A stretch of 64,000 nt of DNA from VAZQ01 sp036555745 (lineage in GTDB: Bacteria > Pseudomonadota > Alphaproteobacteria > Rhizobiales > Xanthobacteraceae), in assembly GCA_036555745.1 (NCBI GenBank), contig DATBKV010000138.1, forward strand, positions 1-64,000, written 5' to 3'. The position numbers and the translations under genes were made by a program. The notes below the pieces were generated by a model, which was not told where the DNA came from, ran no database searches, and saw only the letters and a program-made list of their open reading frames with translations. Of the stretch, positions 43,976 through 52,993 are shown in pieces (within the stretch, counting starts at the first letter, position 1; the number at the start of each line of letters is the position of its first letter).

Positions 43976-45871
43976 TCACACCTGCGTTTTCTTCACAAAC
44001 GGACTCTTCAAGGCCTCCCACCCGCTCTTGAGCAGGCCTTTCAAGCTCGCGCCGACGCCCTTGAGGTTGTCCCAAAGCTCGATCTTGGCGCCGTGGCGGT
44101 GCATGATCACGCTCTGCTGCGTGACCGACAGCGTGTTGTTCCAGGCCCAGTAGATCACCAGCCCGGCCGGGAAGTTCGCCAGCATGAACGTGAAGATGAT
44201 CGGCATGTAGTTGAAGATCATCGCCTGCGTCGGATCGGGCGGCGGCGGATTGAGCTTCATCTGCAGCCACATGGTCACGCCCATGATCAGCGGCCAGATC
44301 CCGAGCAGGAGGAAATGCCCGATGACCGGGACCTGCGAAGGATCCCAGGGGATCAGCCCGAACAGATTGAAGACCGTGGTCGGGTCGGGCGCGGACAGAT
44401 CCTTGATCCAGCCGAAGAACGGTGCGTGCCGCATCTCGATGGTGATGAACAGCACCTTGTACAGTGAGAAGAAGACCGGGATCTGGATGATGATCGGCAG
44501 GCAGCCGGCGACCGGATTGATCTTCTCCTTCCGGTAGAGCTCCATCATGGCCTGCTGCTGCTTCATCTTGTCGTCGGCGAAGCGCTCGCGGATCGCCATC
44601 ATCTCCGGCTGCACCGCCTTCATCTTCGCCATCGAGGCGTAAGACTTGTTGGCCAGCGGGAAGAACAAAAGCTTGATGAGCACGGTGATGATCAGGATGG
44701 CGACGCCGAAGTTCCCGACCTGCCGGTAGGTCCAGTCGAGCGCCAGGAACATCGGCTTGGTGATGAACCGGAAGTAGCCCCAGTCGATGAGCAGCTCGAA
44801 CCGGTTGAGCTTGAGCTGCTGGTCGTAATTGTCGATGACCTCGACCTCCTTGGCGCCGGCGAACAGGCGCCGCTCGACGGCGGCGGTGCCGCCCGGTGCG
44901 ATGGCCTGCGCCGGGCCGAAATAGTCGGTCTGGTAGGTCTTGGTGTTGTTGCCGATCGTGCCGGTCGAGAACTTGGCGTTCACGCGCGTCTGGGTATCGG
45001 GAATGAGCGTGGCGGCCCAATATTTGTCGGTAATGCCGAGCCAGACGTCGGTGGCGTTGAACGAGACCTCCTTCTTCTTCTCGATGTTGGCGTAGGTTTC
45101 CTCCTGCAAGCCCTGGTCGCCGAACACGCCGATCAGCCCCTCGTGCAGGATGTAATAGCCGAGCGTCTGCGGGGTGCCGTGGCGCGAGATCAGGCCAAAG
45201 GGATAAAGCGTGGCGGGCGTTGTCCCCTTGTTGATGACCTCGTCCTTGAGCGTGAACATGTACTTGTCATCGACCGCGATGGTGCGGCGGAATTCAAGCC
45301 CTTCACCGTTGTCGTAGACGAGCGTCACGGGATGCCCGACGGACAGCGCGCCGGAACCCTCCTGCCGCCACAGCGTATCCGATCCGGGCAGCTTCACCGA
45401 TGCGCCGCTCGGGGCAAACCAACCGAATTCCGCGTAGAACGGATGCGGGCTGCCCGAGGGGGCAAGCAGCACGATCGGCGGCGAGTTCGGATTGACGGTC
45501 TCGCGGTACTTGATCAGTGACAGATCGTCGATGCGCGCGCCCTTGAGCGCAATCGAGCCAGCGAGACTGGGGGTCTCGATCGGCACGCGGGGCGAGGCCG
45601 CAAGCGCCGCCTCACGGGTGAGCGTCTGGGGCGGAGTGGCGCCGCCGTGACCAGGGACTTGCGAGGGCGTCGCCGGCGCGCCGGTCTGCTGCTGCGTGCT
45701 CGCGCTTGGCTGCTGCGGGGCGGGCGGCGCCTGCTGCGAACGCTCCTGCGCCTGCTGCTGCTGGATCTGCTTCTGCTTTTCCATCTGTGGAAAGCCGAAG
45801 AAGAACTGCCACGCGATCAGCACCAGTGCCGAAAGCACGATGGCCAAGATAGTGTTTTTCTGATCGCTCAT
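43976..45871 (-). CDS. yidC: Membrane protein insertase YidC
   Basis: A 631-residue YidC of the Gram-negative type. It has an N-terminal membrane anchor (TILAIVLSALVLIAWQFFFGF), a Gln/Pro-rich linker (about 30-75) and a large periplasmic beta-domain. The conserved C-terminal insertase core has five helices, including GCLPIIIQIPVFFSLYKVLF, then a basic tail. It inserts inner-membrane proteins with or without SecYEG. Start overlaps the rnpA stop (ATGA). Confidence 0.96.
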   Translation of the reverse strand: MSDQKNTILAIVLSALVLIAWQFFFGFPQMEKQKQIQQQQAQERSQQAPPAPQQPSASTQQQTGAPATPSQVPGHGGATPPQTLTREAALAASPRVPIETPSLAGSIALKGARIDDLSLIKYRETVNPNSPPIVLLAPSGSPHPFYAEFGWFAPSGASVKLPGSDTLWRQEGSGALSVGHPVTLVYDNGEGLEFRRTIAVDDKYMFTLKDEVINKGTTPATLYPFGLISRHGTPQTLGYYILHEGLIGVFGDQGLQEETYANIEKKKEVSFNATDVWLGITDKYWAATLIPDTQTRVNAKFSTGTIGNNTKTYQTDYFGPAQAIAPGGTAAVERRLFAGAKEVEVIDNYDQQLKLNRFELLIDWGYFRFITKPMFLALDWTYRQVGNFGVAILIITVLIKLLFFPLANKSYASMAKMKAVQPEMMAIRERFADDKMKQQQAMMELYRKEKINPVAGCLPIIIQIPVFFSLYKVLFITIEMRHAPFFGWIKDLSAPDPTTVFNLFGLIPWDPSQVPVIGHFLLLGIWPLIMGVTMWLQMKLNPPPPDPTQAMIFNYMPIIFTFMLANFPAGLVIYWAWNNTLSVTQQSVIMHRHGAKIELWDNLKGVGASLKGLLKSGWEALKSPFVKKTQV

Positions 45872-46197
45872 TTGGGAACTCGCAGCCGCCGGAGCGCGCG
45901 CTTAAAATCCTCACAGATCTGCTCGAAAGGCAGCGACAAGGCGGTGCGCCGTCCGATCAGCACATAGTCATGGCCGCGCGAAAGACCAGTAGCGGCCGAT
46001 AGCCTCACGACCTCCCTGAGCCGGCGCCGCACCCGGTTGCGCTCGACCGCGCTGCCAACCTTGCTTGACACGGTGAAGCCGACTCGTATTGGCCCATTGT
46101 CTGCGCGTCTGCGGGCTTGCAAGACGAAGGCTGTGGTCGGCACCTTGGCTCCGGTCGCCGTCGCCAGGAAATCGGCACGTCGCCTCAGCCGCTCCAT
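45868..46197 (-). CDS. rnpA: Ribonuclease P protein component
   Basis: A 109-residue RnpA, the protein subunit that helps RNase P RNA mature tRNA 5' ends. The RNR motif appears in SAVERNRVRRRLREVVR, and the N-terminal aromatic/basic face starts MERLRRRADF. The internal ATG fits the family length; the long upstream frame runs antisense-like through rpmH. Starts 29 bases after rpmH. Confidence 0.94.
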   Translation of the reverse strand: MERLRRRADFLATATGAKVPTTAFVLQARRRADNGPIRVGFTVSSKVGSAVERNRVRRRLREVVRLSAATGLSRGHDYVLIGRRTALSLPFEQICEDFKRALRRLRVPK

Positions 46198-46226
46198 CGC
46201 GACGACGCCGGCCGCGCCGGCGGACG

Positions 46227-46361
46227 TCAGGCGCTGAGCCGCTTGCGGCCGCGCGCGCGGCGTGCGGCGACCACCTTGCGTCCGCCTTTGCTCGCCATGC
46301 GGGCGCGAAATCCGTGACGGCGCTTGCGCACCAGCTTGCTCGGTTGATAGGTCCGCTTCAC
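46227..46361 (-). CDS. rpmH: 50S ribosomal protein L34
   Basis: The 44-residue L34: KRTYQPSKLVRKRRHGFRAR, then MASKGGRKVVAARRARGRKR. The frame starts at a GTG (46361-46359), the only start giving a normal N-terminus. Head of the rpmH-rnpA-yidC-engB operon. The 264 bases upstream, up to the divergent TVP38 gene, must contain the operon promoter. Confidence 0.95.
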   Translation of the reverse strand: MKRTYQPSKLVRKRRHGFRARMASKGGRKVVAARRARGRKRLSA

Positions 46362-46625
46362 CGGCTGTTCTCCGCTGCCTGCGCCACCGTCGGGGGTGGC
46401 CCGCTCGCGCGGCGCGGGGAAAAACCCGCCGCTTTCGCCCACGAACGCCCGTCCGGGTGTCGAGCGCATCGGGGCTCCCGCCGCCAAAATCCCGCGGCTT
46501 ATACGGGAGGCCGCCCTTCCTCGTCAATGCAAGGCCCGGTCGCAGCGTCGGCCAGCGCACGGCGCGTCAAAAGACGGTGAGGCGGGGCGGCTTCGCCGAG
46601 CCTGGTGGGTTAAGATCGCTGCGTC

Positions 46626-47435
46626 ATGATCGCCGACAACGATCCGTCACCCACGAGCGCTGCCGGCTGTCCATTCTCGCTGCGGCGCCTCGTCCCGCTG
46701 ATCGTGATCGCGCTGGTGGCGATCGGCGTCGTCGTTCTCGGCTGGAACCGGCAGGTCTCGTTCGAAGCGGTCGCGCGCCACCACGATGCCCTGCGCGCGT
46801 TCATCGCAAGCCATGCGTTCGCGGCGGTCGCGGCTTATGTGGCGCTCTATGTCGCGGCGGTCGCGCTGTCCGTCCCGGTGGGCTTCTATCTCACGGTGAT
46901 CGGCGGGATTCTGTTCGGCGCCATTGTCGGTGGTGCAGCCGCGATCGTGGGCGCGACGGTCGGAGCGATTTGCATCTTTCTGATCGCCAGGAGCGCGTTC
47001 GGCGAGCACCTCGCGCGCCGTGCCGGGCATCTCGCCGACAAGCTCGCCCAGGGCTTTTGCGCCGACGCCTTCAACTATCTCCTGTTCCTGCGGCTGGTGC
47101 CGATCTTTCCGTTCTGGCTGATCAACCTGGTTGCCGCGCTGCTGGGCGTTCCGCTGGCGACCTTCGCCGCGGCGACCGCGCTGGGTATCATTCCCGCCAC
47201 TTTCGTGTTCGCGTTCGTCGGCGCCGGGCTCGATAGCGTGATCGTTGCGCAGGAGGCCGCCTATCGCTCGTGCCTGACCGCGGGGCGCACGGATTGCCGG
47301 CTGGAGTTTCACATGAGCGCTGCCGCCACCCCCGAGCTTCTCGCCGCGCTCGCCGCGCTCGGAGTGCTCGCGCTCGTTCCGGTGGCGGTGAGACGCCTGC
47401 GGGCGCGTTCGCGTTTCTCCGATCGCCTGGGCTGA
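46626..47435 (+). CDS. TVP38/TMEM64 (DedA superfamily) membrane protein
   Basis: A 269-residue polytopic inner-membrane protein. It has the SNARE-associated/VTT core: VPVGFYLTVIGGILFGAIVG (re-entrant GG-FG motif), then FNYLLFLRLVPIFPFWLINL and a Gly-Ile-Ile-Pro helix. The family is linked to lipid scrambling and membrane homeostasis. In many bacteria it sits next to a pyridine nucleotide-disulfide reductase gene, as here, 43 bases downstream. Confidence 0.85.
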   Translation: MIADNDPSPTSAAGCPFSLRRLVPLIVIALVAIGVVVLGWNRQVSFEAVARHHDALRAFIASHAFAAVAAYVALYVAAVALSVPVGFYLTVIGGILFGAIVGGAAAIVGATVGAICIFLIARSAFGEHLARRAGHLADKLAQGFCADAFNYLLFLRLVPIFPFWLINLVAALLGVPLATFAAATALGIIPATFVFAFVGAGLDSVIVAQEAAYRSCLTAGRTDCRLEFHMSAAATPELLAALAALGVLALVPVAVRRLRARSRFSDRLG

Positions 47436-47478
47436 CGACGTCGGGACGAAGGCTGGGGAACAGGGGGCTCAAAGACCA

Positions 47479-48909
47479 ATGGCGGAATGTTTGACACCCG
47501 ATCTCTGCGTCATCGGCGCGGGCTCGGGCGGCCTTTCGGTCGCCGCCGCAGCCGCTGCGTTCGGCGTGCCGGTGGTGCTCATCGAGCAGGGCAGGATGGG
47601 CGGCGAGTGCCTCAATACCGGTTGCGTGCCTTCGAAAGCGCTGATCGCCGCCGCCAATCGCGCCCGCGCCATTGGCGAAGCGCATGCCTTCGGCCTCTCG
47701 GCGACGGCGCCCGCAGTCGACTTCGCCCGCGTGCACGCGCACGTGCACGATGTCATCGCCGCCATCGAGCCCAACGACTCGAAGGCGCGGTTCACCGGCC
47801 TGGGCGTGCGGGTGATCGCGGGCCACGCGCGCTTCAAGGATCGCAACACGGTGGCGGTCGGCGATGCGACCGAGATCACGGCGCGCCGCTTCGTCGTCGC
47901 GACCGGCTCCTCGCCCGCGCTCCCGCCCATTCCCGGGCTCGAGGCCGTGCCTTACCTGACCAACGAGACGGTGTTCGACCTCACCGCAAGGCCAACCCAT
48001 CTCGTCATCATCGGCGCCGGTCCGATCGGGCTCGAGCTGGCGCAGGCCTTCCATCGGCTCGGCAGCGCGGTCACCGTGCTGGAAGCGGCGCAGCCGCTCG
48101 CGCGCGAGGACGCGGAATGCGCCGCGATCGTGCTCGATGCGCTGGTGCGCGAGGGCGTCCAAATCCGCAGCAAGGTCGCGATCGCGAAGGTGGAGGCCGC
48201 GGCCGATGCGATGCTGCGGGTCGTCATTCGCGACGGCGACGGCGAGCAGATGCTGGAAGCAAGCCACCTGCTGGTCGCGACCGGGCGGCGGCCCAACACC
48301 GACGGTCTGGCGCTCGAGGCGGCCGGCATTGCCCAGGACCGCGCCGGCATCGTCGTCGACCGTGGGCTCAAGACCACCAACCGGCGCGTCTATGCCATCG
48401 GCGACGTCGCCGGGCGCGGGCAGTTCACCCACCTCGCCAACTACCATGCCGGCCTCGTGGTCCGGAACGCGCTCTTTCGCCTGCCGGTGCGGGTGGATGC
48501 CGCGCCCGTCCCGCGCGTGACCTTCACCGCCCCGGAGCTCGCCCAGGTCGGCCTCACCGAAGACGAGGCGAGGGCGCGCGGCTCCGTCATCCGCGTGCTG
48601 CGCTGGCCCTACCGCGAGAACGACCGCGCGCAGACGGAGCGCGAGACCCTGGGACACATCAAGGTCATCACCGATAAACGGGGTCGGGTCCTGGGGGCCA
48701 CCATCGTAGGCGCCAGCGCCGGCGAGCTGATCACCGCGTGGACCCTGGCCATCAGTCGCCGGCTCAACATCCGAGCGGTCGCAGGTATTATAGTACCTTA
48801 TCCCACCCTGGCCGAGATTGGAAAACGCGCCGCCATCACCTATTTCACACCCGCTGTGACCAGCAACTGGGTGCGCCGCATCATTGCGTTGCTGCGCCGC
48901 TTCGGGTGA
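47479..48909 (+). CDS. Dihydrolipoamide dehydrogenase-like flavin disulfide reductase
   Basis: A 476-residue FAD/NAD(P) oxidoreductase of the lipoamide dehydrogenase/mercuric reductase class. The FAD motif is CVIGAGSGGLS. The redox disulfide is GGECLNTGCVPSK (C44, C49). The NAD motif is IIGAGPIGLELAQ, and the second FAD motif is RVYAIGDVAG. True lipoamide dehydrogenases carry a His-Pro-Thr...Glu dyad near the C-terminus; here it reads PYPTLAE, so His is replaced by Tyr. It is probably not the PDH E3. Paired with the TVP38 gene. Confidence 0.85.
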   Translation: MAECLTPDLCVIGAGSGGLSVAAAAAAFGVPVVLIEQGRMGGECLNTGCVPSKALIAAANRARAIGEAHAFGLSATAPAVDFARVHAHVHDVIAAIEPNDSKARFTGLGVRVIAGHARFKDRNTVAVGDATEITARRFVVATGSSPALPPIPGLEAVPYLTNETVFDLTARPTHLVIIGAGPIGLELAQAFHRLGSAVTVLEAAQPLAREDAECAAIVLDALVREGVQIRSKVAIAKVEAAADAMLRVVIRDGDGEQMLEASHLLVATGRRPNTDGLALEAAGIAQDRAGIVVDRGLKTTNRRVYAIGDVAGRGQFTHLANYHAGLVVRNALFRLPVRVDAAPVPRVTFTAPELAQVGLTEDEARARGSVIRVLRWPYRENDRAQTERETLGHIKVITDKRGRVLGATIVGASAGELITAWTLAISRRLNIRAVAGIIVPYPTLAEIGKRAAITYFTPAVTSNWVRRIIALLRRFG

Positions 48910-48935
48910 GTCCCGAGGCGCGAGGGTCCATAGAC

Positions 48936-50405
48936 ATGTCCGATCAACCCGCCGCTGCGGCGACAACGCGCCGCCCGCGCCTGCGCTTGGGGCTCTCGGG
49001 CAAGCTGCTCATGCTCACGCTGTTGTTCGTGATGCTCGCGGAGGTACTGATCTATGTCCCCTCGGTCGCCAATTTCCGCCTGAACTGGCTGCACGACCGG
49101 CTCTCGGCCGCCTACACCGCGGCGCTGGTCTTCGAGACCGCCCCCAGCGGCATGGTCCCGGACACGGTCGCGCGCCAGATCCTGGACAGCATCGGCGCGC
49201 GCGCGGTGGCGGTGAAGATGGGCCAGCAGCGCCGCCTACTAGTGGCCTCGGACATGCCGCTGGCGATCAACCAGGACATCGACATGCGCGACATGTCCTG
49301 GCATCGCGCCATCATCGAGGCTTTCGACACATTGCGCGGCGGCGACAACGACGTCATGCGGGTGGTCGGGCCGGCGCCCATGGGCGGCGAGTTCATCGAG
49401 ATCGTGCTGGACGAGGCGCCGCTGCGCAAAGCGATGGTCGATTTCTCCATCCGCATCCTGATCCTGTCGTTGATCATTTCCGCGATCACCGCCGCGCTGG
49501 TCTATCTGGCGCTGCACGTGCTGCTGGTTCGGCCGATGCGGCGAATGACCGCCAACATGGTGGCGTTTCGCGCCGACCCGGAGAATCCAATGCGCATCAT
49601 CACGGCGTCCGACCGCACCGACGAGATCGGCACCGCCGAGCGCGAGCTCGCGGCCATGCAGCTCGACCTCGCCACGCTGCTGCAGCAGAAGAACCATCTC
49701 GCGGCGCTCGGGCTCGCGGTATCGAAGATCAACCACGACCTGCGCAATCTGTTGTCATCGGCCCAGCTGTTCTCCGAGCGGCTGGCGAAGATTTCCGATC
49801 CGCACGTGCAGCGCTTCGCGCCCAAGCTCATGCGCGCGCTCGAGCGCGCGATCGACTTCTGCCAGTCGACCTTGTCCTACGGGCGCGTGCAGGAGCCGCC
49901 GCCGGACCGGCGTCCGATCGCGCTCGAGCCGCTGGTGGAGGACGTGCGCGAGACGCTGGCGCTCGATCCCGGCGCGCCGGTGCGCTGGATCAGCGCGGTC
50001 GAGCGCAACCTCGTGGTCGATGCCGACCCCGACCAGCTGTTCCGCATCCTGCTCAACCTCGCGCGCAATGCGCTGCAGGCGCTGGAGAGCCGCGACGCGC
50101 GCGATCCCGGTCGCGACCAGATCCGCATCACCGGCCGGCGCGAGGGCGCGGTGGTGGTGATCGAGGTGGCCGACACCGGACCCGGACTGTCCGAGCGCGC
50201 GCGCGCGCATCTGTTCGAAGCGTTCCAGGGCTCGACCCGCACCGGCAGCGTCGGGCTCGGGCTTGCCATCGTGGCCGAGTTGGTGCGCGCCCACGGCGGC
50301 GAGATCCGGCTGGTCGAAGGCACCATTGGTGCGACTTTCCGCGTGTCGATCCCGGACCCGGCGGTCGACCTCGACAGCCGGCGCGGCGAGCGCGCGCGGG
50401 CGTGA
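48936..50405 (+). CDS. HAMP-domain sensor histidine kinase (orphan)
   Basis: A 489-residue membrane kinase. It has membrane helices near residues 24-46 and 168-192 around a periplasmic sensor of about 120 residues, then HAMP, an atypical H-box with the phospho-His in VSKINHDLRNLLSSAQLF, then N-box LNLARNALQAL and G-boxes DTGPGLS and GLGLAIV. No response regulator is adjacent. It begins 26 bases after the disulfide reductase gene, with a GAGGG ribosome binding site, so it may share that transcript. Confidence 0.87.
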   Translation: MSDQPAAAATTRRPRLRLGLSGKLLMLTLLFVMLAEVLIYVPSVANFRLNWLHDRLSAAYTAALVFETAPSGMVPDTVARQILDSIGARAVAVKMGQQRRLLVASDMPLAINQDIDMRDMSWHRAIIEAFDTLRGGDNDVMRVVGPAPMGGEFIEIVLDEAPLRKAMVDFSIRILILSLIISAITAALVYLALHVLLVRPMRRMTANMVAFRADPENPMRIITASDRTDEIGTAERELAAMQLDLATLLQQKNHLAALGLAVSKINHDLRNLLSSAQLFSERLAKISDPHVQRFAPKLMRALERAIDFCQSTLSYGRVQEPPPDRRPIALEPLVEDVRETLALDPGAPVRWISAVERNLVVDADPDQLFRILLNLARNALQALESRDARDPGRDQIRITGRREGAVVVIEVADTGPGLSERARAHLFEAFQGSTRTGSVGLGLAIVAELVRAHGGEIRLVEGTIGATFRVSIPDPAVDLDSRRGERARA

Positions 50406-50631
50406 GCCGCGCGCTTCGGCTGATCCGCAAGGACGATTTGGTTCGCGTCGCCCCCCGCTCGGGGCACCCGCGCCGCTCACGTCGCGGGCACCGCATTGCG
50501 GGGACGCATATTCCAGCGCCGCCGCGCCGTGCCCGGCAAACTTGCCAATATCGGGCGGAGCCTATAGCTAGAGGCGCGTTCCCGCCGGCTGCGGCTGGCT
50601 CGGGAGCGTTTCCCGCGCGACGCGCAAGATA

Positions 50632-50708
50632 GCGCCCGTAGCTCAGCTGGATAGAGCACCAGACTACGAATCTGGGGGTCAGGAGTTCGAATCTCTTCGG
50701 GCGCGCCA
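50632..50708 (+). tRNA. tRNA-Arg (anticodon ACG)
   Basis: A complete 77-base cloverleaf with encoded CCA: acceptor GCGCCCG/CGGGCGC, D arm GCTC...GAGC, anticodon stem CCAGA/TCTGG with loop CTACGAA (ACG at positions 34-36, read as inosine-CG after editing by TadA) and T arm AGGAG-TTCGAAT-CTCTT. No genomic-island boundary is evident next to it. Confidence 0.97.
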
Positions 50709-50819
50709 CTTCGGTACAGAACTGGGCACTCCAAACCTGCCGTTTTTTGCGCTTGATGCGGCGACGGGCGTGCGCGCAATACCCGATTCAGAGCACTCTT
50801 CGTTTGGTCCTGGAAGGTA

Positions 50820-51779
50820 CTAAAGCCCCAACTCTCTGACATGCTTGCGCAACATATCCAGAAATAGGCCGACGGCAGACGTCAACGTCCGACCTTTCAG
50901 CGTAACGATAGCCACTGGAAAGCTGGGACCAGGCAATCTGACCGGCAGTTGCTTCAACCTCCGGCACTCAGCATTGAGCTTCAGCATCGATTTCGGCATC
51001 GCCGTCAGGAAGTCGCCGGTCGCAAGCAGGTGCGCTCGCAGCTGCACCGAGTAGGTCGTCACGCGCATGGCGGGCGGCGACAAGTTGGCGCTCTGGTGAA
51101 CACGGTCCAGCAGGGTTCTGGTCAGGGTGCCCCGCGCGGTTCCGACCCAGGATGCATCGCGAAGATCCGCCAGGGTGATCTTTCGACGGCGTGCCCATCG
51201 ACTGTTCGCTCCCGCGGCGACGATCGCTTCGTCCTCAAACAGGATTTCGACATCGAGGCCATCACCGAAGGGATCGTCAGCCTGCGGCTTTGACAGCCGC
51301 GACAGCACGACATCCAGTTGCCGTGCATGCAACTCCGGTAGTTCCAACGTGGGCCACTGAACGGGCTCGATGGTGATAACGACGCCAGGATAGCGGCGGC
51401 AGAATTTCTGAACACACGGAGCCAGGAGCCCGCCCGCAAGCGAGTCGGCACAGCCAATCCGCACCTCGCCCTTGGTCGGATCGACAAGGAATTCGATGTC
51501 GCGGATGCCCTGCCGGAGTTCGTCGAACGCGGCGACGCCACGCTTGAGCAGCGCGCGGCCGTAGATGGTCGGCTCGACCCCATGCGGGCTGCGGTCGAAC
51601 AGACGAACGCCGAATGCGTGCTCCAGGCCGGCAACCACTTCTGAGACGGCAGGCTGGGTAACGCCAAGCTCGAGAGCGGCCTTGGCCATGCTGCCGGATT
51701 GCACGACCGAGAAGAAGACCTGCAGGTCGCGAAAGCGCAGACGGCGGCTAATACGATTTTCCGAGACGGTCCTGGACAT
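50820..51779 (-). CDS. LysR-family transcriptional regulator
   Basis: A 319-residue LTTR. The helix-turn-helix is RFRDLQVFFSVVQSGSMAKA followed by ALELGVTQPAVSEVVAGLE; the effector domain follows. It is divergent from the TctC-type binding protein gene with 212 bases between, the classic arrangement for a LysR activator and its target, so it likely controls uptake of the ligand of that protein. The shared region is A/T-richer than its surroundings. Confidence 0.88.
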   Translation of the reverse strand: MSRTVSENRISRRLRFRDLQVFFSVVQSGSMAKAALELGVTQPAVSEVVAGLEHAFGVRLFDRSPHGVEPTIYGRALLKRGVAAFDELRQGIRDIEFLVDPTKGEVRIGCADSLAGGLLAPCVQKFCRRYPGVVITIEPVQWPTLELPELHARQLDVVLSRLSKPQADDPFGDGLDVEILFEDEAIVAAGANSRWARRRKITLADLRDASWVGTARGTLTRTLLDRVHQSANLSPPAMRVTTYSVQLRAHLLATGDFLTAMPKSMLKLNAECRRLKQLPVRLPGPSFPVAIVTLKGRTLTSAVGLFLDMLRKHVRELGL

Positions 51780-51991
51780 AGGAAGTTTTTATAGGCTCAC
51801 AACCAATTAGGCAATTCCGCTTTGACCGGCAGCAGCCTAGATTGGCAAAACAGATCGGGCCGCGCCGCAGTTGGTCGGCAGAGTGCCGCCCTTCACTGTC
51901 ACTTCGAATGCCGATGTTGCACTCCGACAGACGGCTACCAGGCGCGCCGTCGAGGCTGCGATCACCACAGCTCGCACTGGAGGAGGAAACA

Positions 51992-52972
51992 ATGCAGAAG
52001 CACGCTTTGGCTCGTAGAGGTTTCCTTCGTCTCGCCGGGGCCGCGGCCGCGCTGCCGATCCTTCCGGGCATCGCCCGGGCGCAAGCCTATCCCAGCCGGC
52101 CGGTCCGCATCGTCGTCGGCACTGCACCGGGCGGCGCAGCCGATATCTTGGCGCGGCTGATCGGCGATTGGCTGTCCAAGCAATTTGGCCAGCCTGTCAT
52201 CGTCGAGAATCGTACAGGCGCGGGCGGTGTCGTCGCAGCCGAGATGGTCCTGCGCTCGCCCGCGGACGGCTACACGCTTTTCTTGGCGATCTCCTCGGCA
52301 GGTATCATCAACGGATCGCTCGGCCAGGGCCTAAATTTCATCCGTGATAGCGCGCCCGTCGCAATGCTTGAACAAGAACCGATTATCCTGAGCGTCACCC
52401 CTTCGCTCCCGCCGAAAACCCTTCCCGAGTTTATTGCCTATGCGAAGGCCTATCCGGGCAAGCTCAGCATGGCGTCGCCGGGCAACGGAACGACGCCGCA
52501 CATCGCCGGCGAACTGTTCAAGATCATTGTGGGAGTCGATATGACACATGTCCCCTATCGCGGGGGTGCGCCAGCGCTGACCGATCTCGCAGGGGGGCAG
52601 GTTCAGGTCGCATTCATGGGACCCGCGGCGTCGATTGGATTGATAAGGTCCGGAAACATTCGCGCTCTGGCAGTGACATCGGCAACGCGCGCGGCGGTGC
52701 TGCCGGACGTGCCGACGGTCGGGGAATTCGTGCCTGGCTACGAAGCAAGCAACTGGTTCGGTCTCGTCGCACCAAAAAATACGACTCCCGATGTGATCGA
52801 CAAGCTCAACAAGCTCGTCAACGCAGGCCTTGCCGATCCGCAAGTGAGAGCCCGCCTTGTCGACTTGGGCGGCACCGTCGTTGCGAACTCCGCGGCTGAC
52901 TTCGGGGAGCGGATTGCGGCCGATGCAGACAAGTGGGCCAATGTGATCCGAACCGCCAATATCAAGATTTAG
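51992..52972 (+). CDS. Bug/TctC-family substrate-binding protein (orphan)
   Basis: A 326-residue periplasmic binding protein with a leader containing Arg-Arg before a hydrophobic stretch (ARRGFLRLAGAAAALPILPG), compatible with Tat export. The mature start SRPVRIVVGTAPGGAADILA, VENRTGAGG and VDMTHVPYRGG are Bug-family hallmarks. A strong GGAGGAGG ribosome binding site fixes the start. There is no TctA/TctB partner here, as usual for Bug expansions. Ligand unknown. Confidence 0.9.
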   Translation: MQKHALARRGFLRLAGAAAALPILPGIARAQAYPSRPVRIVVGTAPGGAADILARLIGDWLSKQFGQPVIVENRTGAGGVVAAEMVLRSPADGYTLFLAISSAGIINGSLGQGLNFIRDSAPVAMLEQEPIILSVTPSLPPKTLPEFIAYAKAYPGKLSMASPGNGTTPHIAGELFKIIVGVDMTHVPYRGGAPALTDLAGGQVQVAFMGPAASIGLIRSGNIRALAVTSATRAAVLPDVPTVGEFVPGYEASNWFGLVAPKNTTPDVIDKLNKLVNAGLADPQVRARLVDLGGTVVANSAADFGERIAADADKWANVIRTANIKI

Positions 52973-52993
52973 TTGCCGGTCACTGGAGGCGCA

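Noticed and set aside
47188..48966. A 592-codon frame antisense to the disulfide reductase
   Set aside because: Shadow of the reductase gene; no recognisable motif and no start signal.
51780..51991. A specific LysR box between the regulator and the Bug-type binding protein
   Set aside because: Several T-N11-A matches occur in this A/T-rich gap; none stands out, so only the divergent arrangement is reported.
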